Source of the DNA: Bryobacterales bacterium
GTDB taxonomy: Bacteria; Acidobacteriota; Terriglobia; Bryobacterales; Bryobacteraceae
Direction: 5' to 3'
DNA: 39,798 nt
NCBI GenBank assembly: GCA_020854055.1
Contig: JADZGD010000045.1
Span: 1 to 39,798 of the forward strand
Of the stretch, positions 17,623 to 24,114 are shown piece after piece (within the stretch, counting starts at the first letter, position 1; each line of letters opens with the position of its first letter). The translations under genes were made by a program, and so were the position numbers. The notes below the pieces were generated by a model. That model had not been told where the DNA came from, searched no databases, and was given only the letters and a program-made list of their open reading frames with translations.

Positions 17623-17910
17623 TCAACCGTTCAATCCGACCGTACCGGATTCGACCCAGACCCGGTAGATCCAAGCGCCGGCCAACGCCATGCCGTACAG
17701 CAGGGCCACGACCGTGAGGGTCTTTCCGATCCGGTCAATCCTTTCCAACCGGCCGGCTGTGGCTGCCTGCTGAGCGATCATCGAAGTTTCGAGGTCGCTG
17801 ATGTGTACAGTTTCGTCACCTTTACCGGCCAGAACCGAGCGGTAGATGGCAAGAGCCAGGACGACCACCGCGAGAATAATCCACGAAATTGCCAACGGAG
17901 TGAGAGTCAT
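17623..17910 (-). CDS. Small two-helix membrane protein in the cytochrome operon
   Basis: 95 residues, not a recognised family. Two hydrophobic helices (about 5-28 and 65-85) bracket a polar, charged middle (ETVHISDLETSMIAQQAATAGRLERIDRIGKT) that is likely a short amphipathic or coiled segment. It has an excellent ribosome site (AAGGAG, 7 bases before ATG) and sits 34 bases before the CbcL-like start. It has no Cys and no heme motif. It may be an assembly factor or an accessory subunit of the quinol-oxidising complex; that is inference from position only. Confidence 0.7.
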   Translation of the reverse strand: MTLTPLAISWIILAVVVLALAIYRSVLAGKGDETVHISDLETSMIAQQAATAGRLERIDRIGKTLTVVALLYGMALAGAWIYRVWVESGTVGLNG

Positions 17911-17982
17911 TTGTCAACTCCTTGCCTTTATTGCAGTATCTTTGGTGCCATCAAACGCCGGCCCAATCCAGGCCGGCAACAC

Positions 17983-18456
17983 TCAGGAATCCGCTCGCTC
18001 ATGCGAACGGCCCGAAACCATCCTCCGGCTCGCGGTAGGTTCCGATACCACTCCCGGTGACTTTCGCTGTTCCGGGGCCGGAAGCGGCCAACCGCAGGCG
18101 GAGCATTCATGAGGCGGCGAATTGCGGCGCGCTTTTGCGACGCGCAGACGGGCTGCCATCACAGCCAAAACCGCGGTACTTAATGGATCTCTGTCAAAGA
18201 CCACCGAATTAACCCCGGCGTCCCACGCCCGGGAAAGCCAGAGTGGATCTTTCCTGGCCACCAGCACGACGCGTTCGGGGTGCGGCAACGGCATTGGCAG
18301 ACGCGCCAGGTGGTCGCAATCGACCACCATGACGCCGTCACGGTTCATGTCGGGAAGGTCGACACACCGAACCTCCCAGTTACCGTTTCGAACCAACAGA
18401 TCACGAAACGCCGTAGCGTACGAGGTGTTGGTTATCGCCATTTGAATCAGTTCCAT
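17983..18456 (-). CDS. Pseudo-receiver-like protein with a CxxC tail
   Basis: 157 residues. The first 110 have the alternating beta/alpha pattern of a response-regulator receiver (VMVVDCDHLARL, PERVVLVARKDPLWLSRAWDAGVNSVVFDRDPL, TAVLAVMAARLR) but lack the acidic triad, the conserved Thr and the Lys, so phosphorylation by the usual route is unlikely. The C-terminus has a single CSACGWP pair in a basic, Ser-rich tail, which may bind metal or act as a thiol pair. Two starts are possible (ATG 18456 or 18441); the former is annotated. It lies between the monoheme cytochrome and the membrane protein, which suggests a regulatory or chaperone-like job for this operon. Confidence 0.72.
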   Translation of the reverse strand: MELIQMAITNTSYATAFRDLLVRNGNWEVRCVDLPDMNRDGVMVVDCDHLARLPMPLPHPERVVLVARKDPLWLSRAWDAGVNSVVFDRDPLSTAVLAVMAARLRVAKARRNSPPHECSACGWPLPAPEQRKSPGVVSEPTASRRMVSGRSHERADS

Positions 18457-18491
18457 GCCGCCTTGACTCCACCAGGTGGCGCCGGTTATTC

Positions 18492-18704
18492 CTACCCGGA
18501 AAACCCCTTTAGGGTCTTGTGCTTCTCGTAGTACTCACCGGCCGGCTTCAAGTTCTTACCGTCCTTGGGAGCGGCCGTTGTATGACAGAAGATGCACGGC
18601 TTCTTTTCTTTAACCGTATATTCTTTTTTCGCGAATGAAATCGTGGTGTTCGCGAGCAAGCCGGCGAATAAAGCAACCGCCGGCACCAGGTACTTCAGCC
18701 TCAT
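18492..18704 (-). CDS. Small exported monoheme cytochrome c
   Basis: 70 residues. A signal peptide (MRLKYLVPAVALFAGLLANT...SFA) leads to a mature protein of about 45 residues with one CIFCH heme site and a Lys-rich surface (EYTVKEKKPC, GEYYEKHKTLKGF). The mature part has no Met; the only other His is in EKHKTL, so a bis-His or His/Lys heme is possible. The ATG at 18704 is preferred over upstream in-frame codons because GGAGG lies 9 bases before it. It is the first gene after the sigma-54 promoter and thus heads the cytochrome operon. It could be a soluble electron carrier between the membrane cytochromes and a terminal acceptor; the small size and lack of a recognised family leave this as inference. 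Confidence 0.82.
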   Translation of the reverse strand: MRLKYLVPAVALFAGLLANTTISFAKKEYTVKEKKPCIFCHTTAAPKDGKNLKPAGEYYEKHKTLKGFSG

Positions 18705-18729
18705 GGATAATTGCCTCCGCCAAAAACAA

Positions 18730-18745
18730 AGCAATCCTGGTGCCA
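18730..18745 (-). promoter_or_regulatory. Sigma-54 promoter of the cytochrome operon
   Basis: On the minus strand TGGCAC-N5-TTGCT (18745 down to 18730) matches the sigma-54 consensus TGGCACG-N4-TTGCW at all invariant bases, with GG and GC 12 apart. The start of transcription is predicted near 18720, 16 bases before the ATG of the monoheme gene, leaving a short leader that contains the GGAGG. A sigma-54 activator gene is divergent just upstream. Confidence 0.85.
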
Positions 18746-18861
18746 CCCAAAACAGCCAGCTTCTAATGGTTGTATATCATTGATAAGGCAGGGCAAACTC
18801 ACCGCCTCCAGCTGCTTTGCGGGTAGCGGCGCATGCCGGGCCACTCGTGAAAACGCTCTAC

Positions 18862-18874
18862 CACAAGGATTGTG
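18862..18874. promoter_or_regulatory. CACAA-N3-TTGTG dyad, candidate activator site
   Basis: A perfect 13-base dyad (CACAAGGATTGTG) centred about 148 bases upstream of the predicted sigma-54 start site. This is a usual distance for binding of a sigma-54 enhancer protein. No second exact copy is seen. Confidence 0.4.
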
Positions 18875-18992
18875 AGCGCCAATTGCCCCATCCCGTGCCG
18901 GGCATGAGCGTCCTCCCCCGGCAAACACGAAACGCGTTGACCCGCGCCGGCGACGGCGGCAAATCGCCCAAAGCGAACCACTTATTCACGCC

Positions 18993-19021
18993 AGCCCTGG
19001 AATTGCGATGACTCCAGGGCT
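18993..19021. promoter_or_regulatory. 9-bp inverted repeat in the divergent region
   Basis: AGCCCTGGA (18993-19001) and TCCAGGGCT (19013-19021) are perfect inverted arms around 11 bases. It could be another activator site or a stem-loop. It sits in the 503-base stretch 18705-19207, which otherwise holds the sigma-54 promoter, the 18862 dyad and the regulator promoter but no convincing gene. Confidence 0.4.
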
Positions 19022-19161
19022 ATACTGAAATATATCGTTTGTGATTCTGGAGCCTCGGCGTTCACGATACCTCGTCTTTCAACCGCATTTACCCCTAGCG
19101 GCAGCACAACGCAGAGCGGTTATGCGGCAAATGACCCAATCGGTGGTGGCAGGCCGGGAGA

Positions 19162-19179
19162 GGGAGTTGTTATACTCCC
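19162..19179 (+). promoter_or_regulatory. Regulator promoter with an overlapping dyad
   Basis: TGTTATACT (19168-19176) is an extended -10 in front of the sigma-54 activator gene. The same bases lie within GGGAGT-N6-ACTCCC (19162-19179), a dyad that could allow autorepression. No good -35 is present, as expected for an extended -10. Confidence 0.45.
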
Positions 19180-19207
19180 GCTTGATGGATTAGTGCTGAA
19201 GGTTCGT

Positions 19208-20572
19208 ATGCAGATTCAAAAGCTGACCACTCCTTGGCAACGTTCCGAGATGCTTCACGCGGTGTTCGATCAGCTTTCCGATGCGTTGGTGCTGTATGAC
19301 CGCCAAATGGTCATCACGGGCGTCAACAAGGCGGCCGAACGGTTGTTTGGGATGAGCGCCGAAGAGATGGTGGGCCGCAACTGCAGCGAAGTATTTCACT
19401 GCGTCGTTTGCGATCAGACCTGCGGCGTGGTGGTTGGGCTTACCCAAACAGCAGGAAGCGCGCACAGCACGGTTCGCCTGCACACCGACAACGGCCGGGA
19501 GCGGATGGCTGTAATCCGCACCAACCAACTGCACAGTGAATCAGGCGAACTGGAGGGCGTTGTCGCCACGATCAAGGACATCACCGACGAAGTGGCGCCC
19601 CAAAAGCGGGAAATCATCGCCGAATCGCCGGCGATGCGCGAGTTGTTCCACTTTGTGCGCCGCGTGGCCGCCAGTGAAGCCACCACGATTCTGCTCGAGG
19701 GGGAAAACGGCACCGGCAAGGACCTGGTGGCCAAGACGCTGCATTACCAGAGCTTGCGCCAGGCCGAGCCGTTCATTGCCATCAACTGCGCGGCGATTCC
19801 GGAAACCCTGCTGGAAAGTGAACTGTTTGGTTATGAGCGAGGCGCCTTCACCGACGCCAAGGCGCAGAAGCGGGGAATCTTCGAGCTGGCCGACAAAGGT
19901 ACGCTGTTTCTGGACGAGATCGGTGAAATTCCGTTGATGCTGCAGGCCAAACTGCTGCGGGTGCTGGAAGAGCAGAACTTCCGGCGTCTGGGTGGGCTCA
20001 AGGACATTAAGCTGGACCTGCGGGTGATCGCGGCCACCAACAAGAACCTCCGCGAGGCGGTCAAAGAGAATGCATTCAGACAGGATCTCTACTTCCGGCT
20101 GAACGTGATTCACATCAACATTCCGCCATTACGGGAGAGGCCGGACGACATCGTTCCGCTTACCCGCTTCTTCATCGAGCACTACAACAGGAAATTCAAG
20201 CGTCACGTTGAAGGCATCACACCGGAGGCTTCGCGGATGCTGTCGGCGCATGATTGGCCGGGCAATGTCCGTGAGTTGCGGAACGCCATTGAACGGGCGA
20301 TGATCCTTGAGGAAACCGGCCAGATTACCACGGCCAGCCTGCCGTTGTCGGTGAGCCACTCGCGCGAGGTTCACGGCTACGCGATTGCCACGGCGGCCGA
20401 TTCGCCCCAGCAAGCAGCCGGTGAAAACGGGCTGTCGCTCGAAGAGAACGAGCGCCAGTTGCTGGTGAGAGCGCTGGAAAGAACGGGTGGTAACCAGACT
20501 CAGGCGGCGCGCCTGCTGCGCATTACACGCGACACCTTGCGCTACAAAATGAAGAAGTTCAACCTTCGCTGA
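19208..20572 (+). CDS. Sigma-54-dependent activator with a PAS sensor
   Basis: 454 residues in the usual order. A PAS domain (about 10-125) carries a Cys group C59, C65, C68, C72 (NCSEVFHCVVCDQTC). The AAA+ domain (about 138-370) has Walker A GENGTGK (165-171), a GAFTDA loop (212-217, a known variant of GAFTGA that contacts sigma-54), and Walker B GTLFLDE (231-237). A Fis-type helix-turn-helix ends the protein (GGNQTQAARLLRITRDTLRYKMKKF). It thus should activate sigma-54 promoters, and the only clear one here is that of the divergent cytochrome operon. The PAS Cys suggest sensing of redox state. ATG at 19208 is preferred over GTG at 19193 because GAAGG lies 5 bases upstream. Confidence 0.93.
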   Translation: MQIQKLTTPWQRSEMLHAVFDQLSDALVLYDRQMVITGVNKAAERLFGMSAEEMVGRNCSEVFHCVVCDQTCGVVVGLTQTAGSAHSTVRLHTDNGRERMAVIRTNQLHSESGELEGVVATIKDITDEVAPQKREIIAESPAMRELFHFVRRVAASEATTILLEGENGTGKDLVAKTLHYQSLRQAEPFIAINCAAIPETLLESELFGYERGAFTDAKAQKRGIFELADKGTLFLDEIGEIPLMLQAKLLRVLEEQNFRRLGGLKDIKLDLRVIAATNKNLREAVKENAFRQDLYFRLNVIHINIPPLRERPDDIVPLTRFFIEHYNRKFKRHVEGITPEASRMLSAHDWPGNVRELRNAIERAMILEETGQITTASLPLSVSHSREVHGYAIATAADSPQQAAGENGLSLEENERQLLVRALERTGGNQTQAARLLRITRDTLRYKMKKFNLR

Positions 20573-20619
20573 TTGCCGGCCCGGTTTTAACCCTGACCGG
20601 TGGCCTGTATAGTGGTGGT

Positions 20620-22275
20620 GTGACCGGCTGGCTATCCCCGATCCTGTTGGCGATGTCCGTTGCCAACCTCTCGCAGTTGGAATCGATGCTTGCCCGCTTC
20701 GCCCCGGCCGAGTACCGGCTCGATGTCAGCCACCTGTCGCCGGGCGACCGGAGAGCGCTGCCCGAGTTGATTGCCGCCTCTCGCGTCCTCGACCGGGTGT
20801 TTCTCCGGCAGATGTGGAGCCAGAATCCGGAACTGCTCGCCAGATTGCGCAACGACCGCTCTCCGCTCGGCCGCCTGCGCCTGCGCTACTTTGAGATCTG
20901 CAAGATGCCCTGGTCCGAGCTGGACGGTGGAGCCGCGTTCCTGCCCGATGTGCCGGCGAAGCGGCCTCCCGGGGCGAACTTCTATCCCGAAGACATGACC
21001 CGCGCCGAGTTTGAAGCGTGGATCCGGACGCTCTCTCCGGCAAAGCGAGAGGAGGCCGAAGGCTTCTTTACCGTAATCCGGCGCGGCGCGGGACGCCAGT
21101 TGAGGGCCATCCCCTACAGCGAGGAATACGCGACGGAATTACGGCAGATGGCCGTCCACCTGCGCCGGGCAGCCGCCCAGACTGACAATGCATCTCTCAA
21201 GAAGTTCCTGCTGCTGCGCGCGGGCGCCCTGTTGACAAACGATTACTACGCAAGCGACCTGGCGTGGATGGAGATCGACGCTCCTGTCGATGTGACGTTC
21301 GGCCCTTACGAGACCTATAACGACCAGCTTTTTGGCTACAAAGCATCGTTTGAAGCCTATATTCATCTGCGGGATGATCGCGAGACCGGGAAAGTGAAGT
21401 TTTTCGCCTCTCATCTTCAGGATGTGGAAAACAACCTGCCGATCGACGCCAGGTATCGCAATCCGAAACTGGGCGGGCTGTCGCCGATTCGTGTCGTCAA
21501 CGAGTTGTACGGCGCGGGCGACGGCAACCACGGTGTACAGACGGCAGCCTACAACCTGCCGAACGACGAACGGGTGGTGCAGCGAAAGGGCAGCAAGCAA
21601 GTCTTGATGCGCAATGTCCAAATGGCGAAGTTCGAAAAGATTCTGGTTCCGATCTCGCGCCGTGTTCTGGCGGCATCCGAACTTGCGAACCTGGAGTTCG
21701 ATTCATTCTTCACCCATGTGCTGGCTCACGAATTGAGCCATGGCATCGGACCGCACGTGATCCACCGCGCGGGGGGCAACACCACGCCACGGCAGGAGTT
21801 GAAAGAACTGTACAGCGCTATTGAAGAGGCTAAGGCGGATGTCACCGGATTGTTTCTGCTCCAGTTCCTGATGGACCGTGGCTTGCTGCCGGGCGGCGCG
21901 GCGCGCGAACAAAAGCTGTATACCACCTTCCTGGCATCCACCTTTCGCACGTTGCGCTTCGGTATTCAGGAGGCTCATGGCAAGGGGATGTCCGTCCAGT
22001 TCCGGTTCCTGATGGAGCGTGGAGCTTTTGTCGAGCTTGGCGATGGAAAGTTTTCCGTGGACACGGCGAAGATGAAGAGCGCGGTCCGAGAATTGGACCA
22101 TCTGCTGCTGACCATCGAAGCCGAGGGAAACTACGCCGCGGCGAAGGCGTTGTTGGAAGAGTCGAAGACTCTCCCAGGCTCACTCCAGCAAGCCCTGGCA
22201 GGCCTGAACGACCTTCCGACCGACATCGAGCCTGTATTTGTAACCGCATCCTCCCTTACACATCGACAGCCGTAA
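20620..22275 (+). CDS. M49 (dipeptidyl-peptidase III)-like metallopeptidase
   Basis: 551 residues. It carries HELSH (370-374) and, 32 residues later, EEAKAD (402-407), the pair of zinc motifs of the M49 family. The usual M49 site is the hexapeptide HExxGH; here it is a pentapeptide HExxH, as reported for some bacterial relatives. Conserved features such as DNASLKKFLLLRAGALLTNDYYASD and the PYETYNDQLFGYKASFEAYI segment also fit the family. Predicted activity is zinc-dependent release of dipeptides or related hydrolysis. It begins at a GTG where a -10-like TATAGT (20608-20613) places the start of transcription at the codon itself, so it may be leaderless; an ATG at 20653 is the alternative. An export signal is not clear. 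Confidence 0.8.
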   Translation: MTGWLSPILLAMSVANLSQLESMLARFAPAEYRLDVSHLSPGDRRALPELIAASRVLDRVFLRQMWSQNPELLARLRNDRSPLGRLRLRYFEICKMPWSELDGGAAFLPDVPAKRPPGANFYPEDMTRAEFEAWIRTLSPAKREEAEGFFTVIRRGAGRQLRAIPYSEEYATELRQMAVHLRRAAAQTDNASLKKFLLLRAGALLTNDYYASDLAWMEIDAPVDVTFGPYETYNDQLFGYKASFEAYIHLRDDRETGKVKFFASHLQDVENNLPIDARYRNPKLGGLSPIRVVNELYGAGDGNHGVQTAAYNLPNDERVVQRKGSKQVLMRNVQMAKFEKILVPISRRVLAASELANLEFDSFFTHVLAHELSHGIGPHVIHRAGGNTTPRQELKELYSAIEEAKADVTGLFLLQFLMDRGLLPGGAAREQKLYTTFLASTFRTLRFGIQEAHGKGMSVQFRFLMERGAFVELGDGKFSVDTAKMKSAVRELDHLLLTIEAEGNYAAAKALLEESKTLPGSLQQALAGLNDLPTDIEPVFVTASSLTHRQP

Positions 22276-22441
22276 AGAAACCGGCTGGAACGCTCCGGGC
22301 GGACCAATTTCTGGTAACACTCCCCACAGCGACGGCTTGGGCCGGGCGATTCCGCTTTTGAGACAGTAGTACTATTTTTAATATATGCACCTAAGAAGTT
22401 GATACTGAATTGATTAATCTACTTCTACAATTGTCGATGAT

Positions 22442-22474
22442 CCCACATCTTACCGAATCCTGAAAAGTTGTGGG
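22442..22474. promoter_or_regulatory. Imperfect dyad ahead of the receiver gene
   Basis: CCCACATCTT (22442-22451) and AAGTTGTGGG (22465-22474) form 10-bp arms with one mismatch around 13 bases, in an AT-rich gap (22276-22511) that otherwise holds no gene. It may be an operator or mRNA stem-loop. Confidence 0.35.
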
Positions 22475-22511
22475 TACGATTTAGACCTGTTTGGGATACA
22501 CTCAAGGAGAG

Positions 22512-22541
22512 ATGTTGGCCGGTGAGGAATGGGCGGAATGA
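22512..22541 (+). CDS. Possible nine-codon leader peptide
   Basis: An ATG at 22512 with AAGGAG five bases upstream opens a frame MLAGEEWAE whose TGA overlaps the next ATG (ATGA at 22538-22541). This suggests translational coupling to the receiver gene. It is too short to have other support. Confidence 0.35.
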   Translation: MLAGEEWAE

Positions 22542-22960
22542 AGATTGGACAGCGGCTGGATCTAGCCCGCGTTCTGGTGGTAGACGACGACCCAACCTCT
22601 CGCCTGACGCTGCAGACACTTTTAGAAGCAGGTGGTTATTCCGTAGATGCGGCGGCGACCGCCGCAGAGGCTGTCATCAAACTGGATGAGCGAGAGTACC
22701 AACTGGTTCTGAGCGACATGAGCATGGAATCACCGGAAGCGGGATTGAAGGTGATTGCCCATGCGCGAATGATGGACTACAAACCGGCGACGGCACTGGT
22801 GACAACCTACCCCGATTCCGAATCGGGATCGGCTGACGAAGCCAAAGATGCGGGTGTCCTGGTTGAACCTGAAGACGTAGCAGGGCTGTTATCTACGGTT
22901 GCCGACATGATCAGCGTTCGAGCCATGCGGTTGCTGGCGCGCGAAATGCGCCGCAATTAG
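22538..22960 (+). CDS. Single-domain receiver protein lacking the conserved Lys
   Basis: 140 residues, a stand-alone receiver domain. Acidic residues D16-D18, the phosphoryl-acceptor D60 in LVLSDMSM and T89 are present, but the usual Lys before Pro is Glu (E110 in LVEPEDV). Phosphorylation may occur but signalling would be altered. A possible leader peptide precedes it. ATG at 22529 is an alternative start in the same frame with poorer spacing. It ends with a basic helix (RAMRLLAREMRRN). Its partner is not in the window. It is convergent with the next gene and overlaps it by 4 bases. Confidence 0.8.
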   Translation: MKIGQRLDLARVLVVDDDPTSRLTLQTLLEAGGYSVDAAATAAEAVIKLDEREYQLVLSDMSMESPEAGLKVIAHARMMDYKPATALVTTYPDSESGSADEAKDAGVLVEPEDVAGLLSTVADMISVRAMRLLAREMRRN

Positions 22961-23589
22961 GTTTGAGCGAGACCGGCGACAACATCTTCCAACTGATCGA
23001 GCGCCCCTTTGAAGAAGTGATCGCCCGCATCCACCCACAGTAACTGCTTCGGCTCCGGAACCTGCGCAAAGTACGAGAGCATCGAGCCGCGGGGGCCGTA
23101 TTCGTCATTCGTCGATTGAACGAAGAGCTTCGGGATGTCCGGGCACATTCCCAACCGCACCGCATCATCGAGCGCCGATGGGAAGCCAACGGCTATCAAG
23201 CGCTCCGCATCGGGAAGCGAGCAGCCAAGCCGCAGAGTGATCCTCGATCCAAACGAGAAGCCGGCCAAGGTATAAGGCAATTGAGGGTATCGCTCCCGCA
23301 ACCAGTCGAGCGCGGCGCGGGCATCGTCCACCTCCCCGATACCCTGATCGTATTCCCCTTCGCTCAGGTTGACCCCTCGAAAGTTGAACCGTAACACTAC
23401 CGAGCCGCTCCGCCGCAGGCCGCGTGCCAACCGGTAGACCACCTTATTATGCATTGTTCCGCCATATAGCGGATGGGGATGAGAGACCAGCGCCGCCGCA
23501 GTTGGAGGGCCGTTCTCGGGCTCCTCGAGCAGTGCTTCCAGCCGCCCAGCCGGGCCGGTGATCAGATGGGATTCAATGCGTCTCGGCAA
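22957..23589 (-). CDS. Alpha/beta hydrolase (COG2945 type)
   Basis: 210 residues. The family hallmarks are SHPHPLYGGTMHNKVVY, the nucleophile Ser in GFSFGS, an Asp in STNDEYG and the His in AGDHFF. These small serine hydrolases are poorly characterised, often described as predicted esterases. The start appears to be TTG at 23589, six bases after the yajQ stop, with no ribosome site of its own, so translation is likely coupled. It is last in a minus-strand run of six genes from rsmB. Confidence 0.85.
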   Translation of the reverse strand: MPRRIESHLITGPAGRLEALLEEPENGPPTAAALVSHPHPLYGGTMHNKVVYRLARGLRRSGSVVLRFNFRGVNLSEGEYDQGIGEVDDARAALDWLRERYPQLPYTLAGFSFGSRITLRLGCSLPDAERLIAVGFPSALDDAVRLGMCPDIPKLFVQSTNDEYGPRGSMLSYFAQVPEPKQLLWVDAGDHFFKGALDQLEDVVAGLAQT

Positions 23590-23595
23590 AGGAGT

Positions 23596-24096
23596 TCAGT
23601 TGGAACGATAGTTGGTGAACTGCATGTCAATGCCGAAGTCGTGGGAGCGGAGCAGTTGGATGATCTGTTGCAGTATGTCTCGATCCTTGCCGCTGACTCG
23701 CACGAGGTCTCCCTGAATGGACGCCTGCACCTTCTTCTTGCTGTCCTTGATCAGTTTGACAATCTCTCGCGCTTTCTCGATGGGGATACCTTGCTGTAAA
23801 GAGATCTCCTGGCGCACCGATGAACCCGCGGCCGGCTGAATGGCAGCGAAAGCGAGGGCCTTTAGCGGAACCTTGCGCTTGACCAGTTTCGACTCCAGAA
23901 TCTCCACTACGGCCTTCAGTTTGAACTCGTCGGCGCTGGCCAGCAGCACTTTGTGATCCTTCTCGTTCAATTCGATGGTGGACTTGGAGTTCTTCAGATC
24001 GTAGCGGGTCTGAATCTCTTTGAGCGTCTGCTGGATTGCATTGACAACCTCAGGCAATTCGATTTTGGAGACGATATCGAAGGTGTTTTCCGGCAT
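23596..24096 (-). CDS. yajQ: YajQ family nucleotide-binding protein
   Basis: 166 residues matching the whole family: MPENTFDIVSKIELPEV at the start, SKSTIELNEKDHKV and the C-terminal VRVSGKDRDILQQIIQLL and FGIDMQFTNYR. In other bacteria YajQ binds nucleotides, and in Xanthomonas cyclic di-GMP, and affects transcription. It is 18 bases after the response regulator and 6 before the hydrolase, within one transcription unit. Confidence 0.95.
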   Translation of the reverse strand: MPENTFDIVSKIELPEVVNAIQQTLKEIQTRYDLKNSKSTIELNEKDHKVLLASADEFKLKAVVEILESKLVKRKVPLKALAFAAIQPAAGSSVRQEISLQQGIPIEKAREIVKLIKDSKKKVQASIQGDLVRVSGKDRDILQQIIQLLRSHDFGIDMQFTNYRSN

Positions 24097-24114
24097 AGCG
24101 ACTTGAAAACGAAA

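Noticed and set aside
18834..18903. TGCCGGGC direct repeat
   Set aside because: Eight bases in GC-rich sequence is expected by chance; not convincing as a site.
18817..19011. 64-codon frame in the divergent region upstream of the activator
   Set aside because: No ribosome site, composition unlike coding sequence, and the region contains several regulatory dyads.
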